From NCBI GenBank assembly GCA_963970005.1, contig CAXAMN010018702.1, forward strand, positions 30,555 through 94,554: 64,000 nucleotides of DNA. Reading direction: 5' to 3'. Numbering within the stretch: the stretch's first letter is position 1; the number at the start of each line of letters is the position of its first letter. This stretch comes from Durusdinium trenchii (lineage: Eukaryota; Sar; Dinophyceae; Suessiales; Symbiodiniaceae). The translations under genes were made by a program, and so were the position numbers. Shown piece by piece: positions 43,423 through 54,590 of the stretch. The notes under the pieces were generated by a model that was given only the letters and a program-made list of their open reading frames with translations, did not search any database and had not been told where the DNA came from.

Positions 43423-43925
43423 GCCTCTTTGGAGGAGAGGCAGCATGTGCCAAGTGGTTTTGCAAAAATGGTGGTTTTTCAATTTTGGTTGACTTCGCTA
43501 GTTCACCCAAAAATGACTTGAGTAGAGCTAGCCGGTGGAAAGACGTTGAAGAGCTGGTTGAGTTGAGCGACTTTGTTGGCATTGACCTTCCCTGCAACAC
43601 GTGGTCACGAGCACGGAGAGCACCCTGGTGGTCCAGAATGCCTTCCGCCTTGAGAGATGATTGAAAGCACCTCTTTGGCTTTCCGTGGCTCAAACCGCGC
43701 GATGCTGCTAAGGTGAAAGCTGCTAACATGATGTTGCGCCGCACTCTGAAGGTCATCAAACGATGTCTTTCCACTGGCAAGGATGGATACCTCGAGAACC
43801 CGTGGTCTAGCAGGCTATGGAAAGTGCGAGGCATCAAACATTTGATTCGCCGCAAGCAGGCTTTCCTTCTGCGATGTGACATGTGTCAGTATGGAACGCA
43901 GTGGCGGAAACCTACAGGTGTCTAG
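43411..43925 (+). pseudogene. cytosine-C5-methyltransferase-like domain, broken by one stop
   Basis: The frame after the recombinase reads FLSLFGGEAACAKWF (like SAM-binding motif I), then GIDLPCNTWSRARR (a Pro-Cys motif like catalytic motif IV). It meets TGA at 43662 and continues in frame with HLFGFPWLKPRDAAKV, GYLENPWSSRLWK (like motif VI, Glu-Asn) and CDMCQYGTQWRKPTG to a stop at 43923. The order fits C5 DNA methyltransferases, but later motifs are absent, so it is short. The stop suggests inactivation of this copy. It could start inside the recombinase frame by frameshifting. Confidence 0.55.
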
Positions 43926-46627
43926 ATTTGGGGATGCTCACCTTTCCTACTCAATAGCTGCTGTAACGGTCGTAAGTGCACAAGGACTCACAAGCCTCAT
44001 TTGATGCTGAGTGGTATTAGCAAAGGAAGATTTTTAACTTCGCATGCCCAAGTTTATACTGCACAGTTCGCCAATGCACTTATGCGAGGTTTGACCCAGA
44101 CCACACCCACCCAGTACAATACATTGGGGATGGGATAGAAGCTCTTTTTGGCCATGATGGCCAGAGCATGAAGTTGANNNNNNNNNNGCACAGCGCACTT
44201 TGAAAAGAAGTGTCTTGCAGCCAGAAGGAGGTATATATATATTATATAGAGGATTATAGAGGACCTATCCAAATGAAACCTGATCATTGTCTTTCATTTT
44301 CAGACTGACTTAAATGTCTTGGTCTTTGTCAGGTTACTTGTTGCAACTTGTTTTTGCCTACCCGATGTTTGATGCCATAAAGGACTGTAAAGCACAGATG
44401 CTTGAACGTGGCCTGACCATCAACACATCGGCAAAAACCACAGTTGTGTCAGGCTCTCCCCACACCCTTCTGGGATATACCTTAACTTGGCGCCTGGTCT
44501 TCTCCATTTTGGCGCCATTGCTGGCCCCCACACTGGCACACATCAAGCCGCTTTTCGAGGGTGCGCAGCACAATGTGCATCTGGGTGGTTGTTTGGATTT
44601 GTTTTCTAGGCCTTCACTTGGAGCTCCAACCTCATAGCGATGGCCTCCACCCTAGTAGCGATGGCCTCCAACCTACTGTTTGGATTTGTTTTCTATTTGT
44701 TGCATCACTGTTTGGGAGTGGTTATCACCATGTGCGAATGACTCCCCAGGCATGATATGGTTTGGAACAGCACCGAGCTGATTCGGGCAAGTCGAGATGC
44801 AGAGTATTGGATCAAGGAGCTTGCAAATATGAGCCACCTCCAAGAACTCGTGTCCACATGACCTTGATCCCTTTTCGCTCCTCCGGCAGTGGTGAACCCG
44901 CGAGCGTCTAACAAGGTGAGTTGTCGTCTAAACGGTTTTTGTTCTCTCGCGAAGCGAGGAAGTGAGGCTTGGATTGAATGCAAAAGCACTCGATGTGAAA
45001 GGCCAGACCCAAAGTGTTTGGTGGTGAAAGATTGAGCTGCGGAAAGAAGGAAGAAAAAACAGAACATGCATGCATGCATCAAACTTCGTAGCCCGAGTTG
45101 CCAAGGCTTCTTTGTGGTTTGTTTTGGACATGACTGAGGGTGGACTAAGTTCATGTTTTTGATTGCGTGGTATTGGTGGTGGAACGTGGAGTCCCTGAAT
45201 GCGGTTTCCTGATCAGAAGCACGCCTCTCACCCGTCTCTATGTTTTACATTGTTTTACATTGTTTTACACTGTGGTGACGTCAGAAATCTTGGTACTCAC
45301 CATTTCTGGCATGCTTGCCCCAAAAAACGACCTTAAGAACCACTTGGTAAAGGAGTGCTACCTGGACAGATGTCCCAGACCCATCAGAACCTTCGATCTG
45401 ATTTCTGGCATGACATGGCAGTCTGAGAGTCATGAACGCCAGATTGGTGTCTCCAATCATCTTCTTCAAGGGTATGTGGATCTATCGGGATTGTTCATTT
45501 GCAGAACCGTAATAGCCTCCTCTTAGCTACTGGCCGCAACTGGTGAACCCCACTCCACGGGTAGAACGCTTCTTTTTGACTGCATGCGTCCCAACCAGTC
45601 AACGCATCCAGTTTTCTGGCCATAAACTATAGGGAAACCCTGTGTTTCAGAGGGAACTAACTAGCCCTTGATTCAAAAAAGTCATTCTAGAGGCAGATCT
45701 TCACTTTGAGTCTTCGGAAGCACACCTTATTTCGACTGCGGCAACAGTGGCACAGCAGTGAGTGATCTGGGTTGCACCTCGTGCAGGCGAACGTGTGGCA
45801 TCGCTGGATTTGGAGGGTATTTCCTGGTTGGAACTGAACGACTCCGGACAAGCGATATAGAACAGCGACTCCGGACGAGCCTAACCCAGGCGGAAGGGGC
45901 GCCGAGGAGGTGTGTAAGGTGTGGTTCGAAACTTGCAACCGGACCCCCACAATCACCAGGTATGAAATGGTATGTAGTGCTTTGGCCAGGGGGAAATGTG
46001 GTGCGGGAGTTTGGGGTTCTTTTGAGTGATGGCAGTGAGAGCGACTCTGTGATTCCTTGATCGCTCTTGACACTTGGCCCCACGTCGCCTTCGACCGTGG
46101 AGCAAAGACAAAGACGCCGTTCTCAAAGCCTGGTCAACTGGACCCTAAGTGTTCTTCCCGAGGTAGGTCATGCACTGGGCATGAGGAAAGTGCATGTGGT
46201 TGTAGGATGTTGTAAGGAAAAGTTTGTCAACCAAAGACTGTTTCTTAAGGACGACGCTCCCTGAAATCATCATGGGCCAACGTGGATGGAAGACGGCCCT
46301 GAGATCGGATAACCATGTTCCATCCACTCTGAAGACCAAACAGATGCTTTGCCCTCCAGTTCCATGGATTCTGTTGGTGAATCCTCCGATTCTGGGCCAA
46401 GATCGGACCCTTTGAAAAGGCAGAACACCGGCCGCGTGGGTTCCTGAACAAGAACATTTCCGGTGCGATTAGACACCTCGGAGATTTCATGTGCTGCATG
46501 GGTTCCTGAGAATATTCGGAAGAGGAAACGACCTTCCCTTACAAAAAAAGCACTTTTGGTATGGATTGAATTAAGTCTCTTCATCTTCCATGTGACATCG
46601 TCCCCAAAACCCCATGTTTCTCGTCCC
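43926..46627. other. gene-poor stretch with a 10-N gap
   Basis: The N gap is at 44178-44187. A frame at 44314-44637 includes MLERGLTINTSAKTTVVSG, which faintly recalls the segment after the catalytic motif of LINE reverse transcriptases, but there is no catalytic motif. GTTTTACATT is repeated three times near 45245. No supported gene. Confidence 0.35.
44636..44675. repeat. AGCGATGGCCTCC short repeat
   Basis: TAGCGATGGCCTCCA occurs twice and joins a CCCTAGTAGC piece, matching part of the hairpin repeats at 1.3 and 10.0 kb. Confidence 0.5.
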
Positions 46628-46774
46628 GTCCCGGAGGCGCAGACGCCAACTTCTGCGCCCGGGGGCGAGCCGGAGCGGCAGACGTCGAGCGAGGATCAGT
46701 CTTCGAGAAAAGGCACGAAAAAGGGGCGGAAGACCCCACCCCCCTCGGAGTCCCGCCCTCCGATGGAGTGCTGA
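46628..46774 (+). other. possible exon, Ser/Lys-rich
   Basis: A GC-rich open stretch reads TPTSAPGGEPERQTSSEDQS and then a basic run (SRKGTKKGRKTPPPSE). It looks like a disordered protein segment. Another GC-rich piece follows at 46.82-46.9 kb. No motif, low certainty. Confidence 0.25.
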
Positions 46775-48211
46775 ACGTTCCGAAAACCCTTGGAGTCCCA
46801 CCTGTCCGCTCTGCCTAGGTGAAGGCTCAACAGGCGAAGCTGTTGCCCCACCTCTCTGGCCACGGCGATGGCCTGGGGTTCCAACGCTGGAGACTGGAGG
46901 GCGAAGGGAGGGATAGGGGCTTTTGGAATATGTTGGAATACTGGGTGGCTCACACAACAGGTGGCTTTGATGGGGGCTTTGTGGCTCACGCAGCGGCCGC
47001 CAGTTGCAAGGACGGCAAGGACGTTGAATCAGGCACCAGCACTGAACACCGGCTCATTGTTGTGGGACAGGTGGGACTGGGACGGAACCCCACTGGGTCA
47101 TGATGCGTATTTGGCAAACGGATTTATATATGGAGATTTCAAGTCAGCCAAATGAATCTGATCAGATTCAAACTCGCTTTTCCCTGACCGCCGCCACTAC
47201 ATATTCTAAAGGACCCCACGGTCAAATTTGTCCGACTAGGAACAGTGTCAAGTATCAACCCACAGTGCAATGAAACAAGATGAAACAAACAGTGAAATTT
47301 AGTACGGAACCCCATATTGTACCATGACAACTTCCGCTGGCGTGCTTGCATTCTCCTCACCTTGATCTCTCAAGATGAAAACCACGTCTACAGAAGCATA
47401 GATCCACTTTGTGTCGAGATTGTCATACGAGGAGAGGCAAACAAATTTGCGTCAAGGAGAGGCAAAGAAACTTGTCCCTCACTACGCTGAAAAAGGAGGC
47501 TGTCATGTCGGACATCTTGTTCGAATGGATTCTCGAAGCACCTTCGCTCTTCGAAGGTGGCTCGGCTGGTTTTTGCCACCAAACCAACAAAACCGCGGTT
47601 TTCACGAGAAAGCACAACACCATTCGTTCCGCAAGCAGAAAGGGGTAGGGTTGGAGTTGGCAAACCTCCAAAGCGTAGGCTGCCCCAGGTTGCCCTTACT
47701 CAGCCACAGGGCTAAGCCAACTTGGTCGCCCATGCGACACGCTTTCAGTTGCCCCAGGTGTGCCACGCTTCACACACTCCATCGCGCTGAGGACCGGGCA
47801 CCCAACTATATCCCTACTAGAGATCCACTGGCACCCTCTGCGGTACGGTGAGGAAGGAGACTCTTTTATGCAGGCACCAGCCAGTCGGGTCCAACCACCG
47901 TACCGTACCTCAGAGGGTGGCAGTGGATTCCGATAGGGTATAAGATTGAGGTTTAGATTTTCGGGGATCCATGCATCATGCAGACAAATGCAGACAATCC
48001 ATAGTCCCACTCGGGTCGTTCAAGAGGTCGCGTGGGGCAGCCGGGGGGGGTAACCCGTTAGCTTTTTGGTCTATCGAACCGTTTTGGGACCCTGGAAGCA
48101 CCAAAGCAAGTCAGACTGACATGTTATTTAAGCACCGTTGTAGAGGGAAGGCTTTCCTACCACAGCCATTTCAAAAGTCCTTGTTGGACGGGACCTTATT
48201 CTTCGATTATT
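46775..48211. other. gene-poor stretch with a stem-loop
   Basis: Apart from the inverted repeat near 47.8-47.94 kb I see no supported feature. Confidence 0.35.
47812..47943. repeat. imperfect inverted repeat, arms about 40 bp
   Basis: The left arm (about 47812-47852) holds GATCCACTGGCACCCTCTG then GGTACGGTG. The right arm (about 47897-47943) holds the reverse complement with a few differences and an extra GTAC. The spacer is about 45 bases. Confidence 0.6.
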
Positions 48212-48562
48212 TTGCGTTACCTTATCCTGCTTGTCTTGAGTGTCCTGTTTCCTTATTGTATTGATCCTATGTTCATATCATGCACTGATATGGTTCTCCT
48301 TGTCTTGCCTACGTTTTGGCTTTCTCGCGCTACGCCGGAGGAACAATGTGACCAGCGAAGCCTTGCTACAGGCTTCCTTGGCGACTGCGTGTTTTCCTCC
48401 GTAGCAACGACACGTGCTGTGTTTGTTCAACCTTTAGTTGAGATTACTGTATTGAACCCACTGACTAGTATCTTTCAAGCCCTTTGCAACATCAACATGA
48501 ATGGCATCTTTTTGCATCTTTTTGCTGTGGCCATGTTCATATATTCTAGGATTGTAGAGTAA
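48212..48562 (+). CDS. hydrophobic open frame of unknown origin
   Basis: A 116-codon frame from an ATG has two hydrophobic ends (YLILLVLSVLFPYCI and FLHLFAVAMFIYSR), which suggests a membrane protein if real. It has no motif and no exon partners, and the surrounding sequence is more AT-rich than the GC-rich exons. It may be chance. Confidence 0.2.
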   Translation: MRYLILLVLSVLFPYCIDPMFISCTDMVLLVLPTFWLSRATPEEQCDQRSLATGFLGDCVFSSVATTRAVFVQPLVEITVLNPLTSIFQALCNINMNGIFLHLFAVAMFIYSRIVE

Positions 48563-51500
48563 CTTTCGATACAGTCCCCAGCGTATATAGCTAGAGATAC
48601 ACCACTGAAAAGCACACAGATGTTTCAGAAGGGCTGTACGTTTTCCAAGCATAGGTACAGTACTGTATACTGGATAGTGGGCAGAAATCAAGAATGCAAC
48701 AGCTGCCCTTGTGAGTGTCCTTTGTTTCCCTTGCTGTTCCAGTATGTTCCGAAAATTTAATTGACTGCCTTTCTAACATGCACATGCACATGTTTTGCAC
48801 AGTTGTTGGCGGTCACGAAGCCCTTTGATGCCATACGATTCTTTGGGTATAGGAACTTACTTAGGTTATCCTACCACTGTTAGGCCGGTAGTTTGGCCAA
48901 AACCGCGCTTCCTCCGTTCAAGACTGGAAGTGGCTTTGTCATTCGGCGAAAACAAAAAACATCCATTGGTCTCCTCAGCCTTCGATGCACAGATCAGATT
49001 GCGTCCTTTCTGAAAAGGGAGTTATTTTTACACTGAAGAAGCCGATTGATGAGTCTTCAGTCCTGCAGAGACTCTAAGAGATTCAAGCGGTTCCTGGGAA
49101 TTTGCATTTTTTTGAGAGCCGCAGTCAAGACACGACTGCCTGCTTCAGTTTTGTACCTTCAAAGTCCAGACTAATTACTACATAGTCTTTCACTATTCAG
49201 ACTACTAGTCTCTTCAGAGTCGCAGTGATGATTTGCATCCTACTGCATTGTACGAAATACTGCGAATCTTGCAGGTTGTCGAGCTGAGGTAGCCACAAGT
49301 ACCAGCAACACTAGCTCTGAGACTAGGGGATTCCACACAAAACACCTGGACATCACGGCCCTCTCCCCCGGCAGGGTGTTGACTGCCATGCACCACTGAG
49401 GGAGCAGGGGACCTCGTTATCGATGGATGTTCGACATAATGTGGGTTCAAAGAACCTATAGGAGGGAGATTCCTTGAAAGGAGATGGGGGACACAAGCAG
49501 AATGTGCAACTCTTCAATTCCAATTCCTTTGACGAGGGTCTAGAGTCTAGAGTTTGAGATTCAGAATGGATTTAAGAAATTGAAGTCCTACACTGTCATT
49601 CAATCTTTGTCCGGTCAAGATACAAGACTGGGCGATGTTTGCTTGTTTGAGGATCATGATTGATCATGTGATATTGATGGATATATTGGGGTCCGGGTGG
49701 AAAGATCGAACAGTTTGCATTCAAACATGTTGAAGTATGTGTAGGGTGTTGATTTGCATTTGGAAACGCGTCTGGCAACGCATCAAGTCCCGTTTGTCCA
49801 CCGATCAAGTCCAGAATTCCATCGGTTCCCAGGGTCCGAAGGATCGGATTCGAGCGGTTTTGATCATCCTCACTTAGATCTTTGTGAAAGAATTCCACCC
49901 TACCCTGGTAGTAAAAATGGGTCACTCGATCTATGTGGAAGACTGAACAGCAAACAGGGTAGGACGTCTCGTATACATGTTCTGCACGCATCCTCTTCTC
50001 GTCGACGGGTCGGTCCGGTGGAAAGAATCCACTTGAGGATGGAGGATGTATGTGCTCAACTCGTGTGTGCTTATTGGGGGGGGGTCATGGGTCGGTTCCC
50101 CAATCTTCCCGATAGATCTCGCCTGCGCCAACTTCAGACGACAAGGTGTTCCAACGTTTTCCAGCTCAAACCAGTCCCCACACCCGTCGGGGACCCCTCC
50201 GATATACGCGCCACAGGTTTCAATCGGCGCCGGGGCGGGGGGTGTTTTAAACCCCAGATCCAGCGTAGACGAACGTGTCACTCTTTGTCGATCCCCAGAA
50301 CAGTCCCCGACCATCTATGAGACTGGAATAGTTATACAATATTCTTATACATTGGATTTGTCCGTTCTTACCTGTAACATCCTGTAACAGTCAGTACACA
50401 ATTATTATACTATTATTGGACAAGGCCTTTACTAACCATAATGATCCACTGTTACAGATATTAGGATAGACCAAACTTACACATATACCATTAAATGGAA
50501 AAATACAATGACCCATCCATGTACGGTAAATAACTATTCCAGTGGACGTCAGCCCAAGTCACGATCCCGACTTGGCGGCGTCGAGAGTCGAAGCTTCGGC
50601 GTGACCAGGTTTGGCTTTGAGAACATCTCAGCGATTCTCCCTGCTTTGTTCACGGCCATGTGTGGTGTGAGCCTCTATGAAGCTGAAAACTCACATCCGG
50701 GCCTTCCGGTGAAGCAAAAAGTAAAGACGTGGCCCAAAAGGGAGTTGGAATCCTGGAACTCCTTAGAGACTGGTTGTTGATCTTGCGGCACAGCCACGTT
50801 GACTGGATTACACCTTTTGTGGTTCGGTGCACGCTTTTCGTTGGGGCAAATGTTGCAGCCCAAGGGGTCTGATCTGAGCAGCGGGTACGTACGTATTGAT
50901 CTTGAATTTGATTCAACATGAAGACCTTTACCAAGCCCAATACAAAGGATCAAGCTTGTGGCGGAATACACTTTGAACACAGGCCAAAGTTAGTATTCTG
51001 TTGATTCCTGATATTAGGTGTTGTCAGATGTTGTTCTTTTTTCTCGGAGCCTTTGCCAACTTGGAAGAATATCTCCAGATGCATGCTTCATGCTTCCAGA
51101 AACTGTTGAGCATTTTTTAAGAGCACAACAACAGTGGGCCACTTGGCACACGAACGATGGACTGCCGTAGGAACCCACCGCATCACTTTCCATCGTTCAT
51201 CAAGAAACAGAGGGACATGCCCGGAGGGTCTCAGGTGGGGAGAGGTCTATCCCGAAGCCACCACACAGGTGGTTCGGCGTTTACAGGACATGGCTGGGTG
51301 TGGCAATCCAAGAAAGCACGCATCGTTGACATGAAAGTGTATGACCCACAAGAGCTTCGAAATGCTGCCAATGTTGACCCCAAATGTTTTGTGATGCTTT
51401 GAAAGCGAGGAACCATCCAAGTTGGATTCCAACGTGATGTGGCCCAGGGCGAGAGAAGCCTTTGCCAGTGGAGCGGATTCGAGTGGAGCCAAAGCCACCC

Positions 51501-52430
51501 TGGCGCACTTGCTTTTGTGCGAAACAGGTCAAGGAAGGTTCAGTAAGGAAGACTTTGTTTGCCGCAAAAAAAACATTTTTGGGTGGGAGCAATTCATGCA
51601 GCTCTTCCCTCAACAGTGTGTTGATGGCATGAAATTGCAGGCTCTTCCTCACCGCGTCACGAGATTGATGCTTGGATCATCCACCTACACTCCTTCAAAT
51701 CATCATCGATGTGTGGATGGCACCACCTGTTTGGCATTTGGATTTCATGGTCATCCGAACTTGGGGCTGTCTTCCGTCCACGTTGGCCCATGATGACTTC
51801 AGGGAAGATAGACATGACATCACTCCACCCAGATCAATCCACTCTGGAAGCCCCATGTTGGACTCTCACCTTAGCATTGTTCCTACACCAAAAGACTTGG
51901 ACCATGTTGGACTCCAAAAACACGGACAAAAGGCCACCCAAATGGCGATCGACCCGACATCGACCCACTTCCGTGCCGCCCGCGCGCTCGGATGTGCCGT
52001 GCCGTGCCACGCTTGGGGCACCAGGTGGGTGACGTCGCGCTTCGCGCGGAAGCGCTTCAAGAAGAAACAGCACAGCTGGTTAGATGGGATCCAGGCGGTG
52101 GAACATCTGTGTTTGAACGGCAGCGAGCGCTCTCGGGAGGGTCACGGTGCCTGTGTTCTTCTTCCGCTGTTGGTGGGTGCCAAACTATTGGGGAAGAGCA
52201 GGATGAAAGACACCCAAGGATATGCGAGGAATACATTCAACAAAGATCACAGCAGGCTACAGTCCCTGGAAGATCAATGGAAGTGAACAATTCAATTGCC
52301 TGTAGGATAACCATTTTCCTCTATACAAACAGGTGGGTTTCCACTTTCTTGCTTCAGAGAGTGTATCTTCCATAACCCACATGTTTCTTCATGAACATGA
52401 ATGCTCATCCTAGGGCCGTATAGCAAGGAG
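48563..52430. other. gene-poor stretch
   Basis: GC-richer islands lie near 51.42-51.66 kb (open, CETGQGRFSKEDFVCRKKN) and 51.96-52.07 kb (RFARKRFKKKQ), but joins and families could not be settled. The remainder shows no structure I can support. Confidence 0.35.
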
Positions 52431-53018
52431 GAGCGTTCCTGAAAAAACGGATCAACGACCGCGACCGGGACGGACAGACCGGACGTCAGGCGGCCATGAT
52501 CCGGAGCGATCGCTTCATCGAGCTGGTGAGCGTTTCTGGGCGTATAAAAGAGCATGGTGGAATTTACAGAAAGGCAGATGAGATGAATGGATACCTGCTG
52601 CTTCCTGTCGAAATGACCTATAATTAATGGACAACTACATCCACACTTCCGTATTTGTCTGGACAAGACACTCATTGAAAGGTGCTGGGTATAAATCGAT
52701 ACCCTGCAATTGCAAGTCCAGTTGACTCAGTCAAATCGTTGCTTTGTAGTTTTGTAGTCGTTTTCTTTTAACTTCCTTGAGTGATGTTGTTGTATGACCA
52801 ACACCAGTAAAGTGAGGTTGACCTGACCCTGTAGGGCTATTGCTTGTGATGAGCGGCTGTAGGACCCAGTCGATCCGCACCGCACCGCAGCGTAGCACCG
52901 CCTACCGCCTTCGCACGGCTGCCCGTGGCGAATCGGCGGCTGGAACGAGGCTGGAACGCGAATCTCGCGGAAGGACATCGAGCGGTTGTCGCCCAAGGAA
53001 TTCGCGGATGCGCGGGAG
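52431..53018 (+). other. two exon-like fragments, charged
   Basis: 52431-52525 reads AFLKKRINDRDRDGQTGRQA and then MIRSDRFIEL before a GTGAGC donor. 52951-53018 reads RISRKDIERLSPKEFADARE. Both look like charged helical protein, and they could be neighbouring exons of one gene. No family recognised. Confidence 0.35.
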
Positions 53019-54357
53019 CCCATTCAGATTGGTGGACACGGTCGGTGGGAAAGGTTGGAAGGGGCTGGATGGAGAGTTGGTGAGTGGAAGAAGGAAAGGC
53101 ATGAAACGGATGACACCAGATATATCCGGATATCCTCCATACCCATTTCATAGACATCATTCTCTATAAAATGCAATCTCTCAGCCGATATGCAACAAGT
53201 AAGGGGGATATCCAGATATGATGCATCTGATGTTGATGGATTCCGGGGATCCAAGGCTGGAGCTTCGCTAGCTTCACTTGAATGGATCCCTCAATTGAAG
53301 TATCTCTGATATTGCAACATATGGAAACCATGTCGTTGAGAAATCAAGAATACGTTCTCCACCAGGAGGATGTTGCTGTGTATTTTGAGACAAATAGAGA
53401 GAACTTCCATGAACTTCCTATTGTTGTTTCACGGTGGGGTGGCCCTCCACTGATTTCTGGCATGACGGACCGAGTTTGGGTTTGCACCCAGTGCAAACAT
53501 GTGCAAACTGACTGTGTCAATTTCCCAGGCTTTGACTGGTGTGGAGTTGGAGGAGCCCTTTCCCGTGGAGGCATGTGGAAAGCAACAGCGCGAGCAGCAT
53601 GGCAGGTGCATGGACTTTGAACAACAGGTAGAAATAGATCGAGTTATAGCGGTTTTGCTCCTTTATGATTGCTTATTATATATAAGCAGGTCCAGACATC
53701 CTTCTATGAGGGTAGCTTTGTGCATTGATTCTGCTGCTGTGCATTTTTGACGCGCATTTTTGCGAGAGTCTTGGTATGTAACACCTTCCAAGGTAAGATG
53801 CTTTTACCGAATCCCGAATCCTTCACACATGGGATGAGTCACTTTGGAGTTTGCCCGAGGATTGACACTCTTATGTACAGCTCTCAACCCAAAGAGCATT
53901 TTTATGATCCAGACCGGGGAAACCATCCCGGCAGCTTCGGACTTGGGACTCTCAAACCGCGGCAGCCGCTGCGTATTTGTCATCTCTCCTCGTCGCATAG
54001 CTCCTCGCTCGCCCCCTTCTTGCCGTTCGTTTGAAACGGCGGAGGTGGAGAAGCTGCATCCTCCTCACATGCAGTACTTATGCTTCCCAAGTCGGAGAGC
54101 CTACCTGAGCCCCTCGGCAAGACGCAGATGCAGTGAAGCTGCATCGCTCGGTGTTCGGCTGCGTGGCTCGGTGAAGCTGGGGCTTTTTGGGGCCGCCAGG
54201 TTTGCACCTTGGTGCTCCAGGCATGTAGAGTGACTGCAGAGTGCATGCTATACAGCCTGTGTCATGTGGTGCACCTTTCCAAGACTACCTTCCTCTACAA
54301 ATCAGTGAGTTCGGGACAGCTTCAGAGTTCTAGAGACAACACGTTAAAACAAACAGG
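53019..54357. other. gene-poor stretch
   Basis: No exon with convincing borders was found. Confidence 0.35.
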
Positions 54358-54590
54358 GGTTGCTTCCAGCTGTGGAACGACCGGAAGGAAGTGCCCAGCG
54401 AAGGTTGTTTTGCACCACTGTAAGCACCTTCCACCAGCACCAGCACCTCACCTGACCTCCCCTCGCGTGGATCGCACGACTGGCGATGCGCCGGGCAGAT
54501 CCGCCGGAAGATCCCACGCAAAACCTCTACGTGCCTTTGCCCTTGGATGAGGAGGCCGCTGAGACCAGGGGCGAGACGCACCACTCAACG
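54358..54590 (+). other. two exon-like fragments
   Basis: The first ends at about 54403 before GT and reads CFQLWNDRKEVPSE. The second, about 54470-54590, reads ADPPEDPTQNLYVPLPLDEE and continues AAETRGE. Both are GC-rich and open. Order and strand agree, but no function can be given. Confidence 0.3.

Larger units (their letters stand above)
38083..43925 (+). mobile_element. decayed DIRS-like retroelement with a C5-methyltransferase-like end
   Basis: On the plus strand, in order, are a gag-like region with a membrane segment, reverse transcriptase, RNase H, tyrosine recombinase and a cytosine-methyltransferase-like domain. Reverse transcriptase with a tyrosine recombinase defines DIRS-type elements, which integrate through a circular intermediate rather than with a DDE integrase. 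Reading frames change at least five times and there is an in-frame stop in the last domain, so this copy is probably inactive. Split or inverted terminal repeats were not found by eye, and both ends are approximate. Confidence 0.75.

Noticed and set aside
44348..44560. LINE reverse transcriptase fragment
   Set aside because: The resemblance is limited to about 20 residues, and no palm motif or catalytic Asp pair is present.
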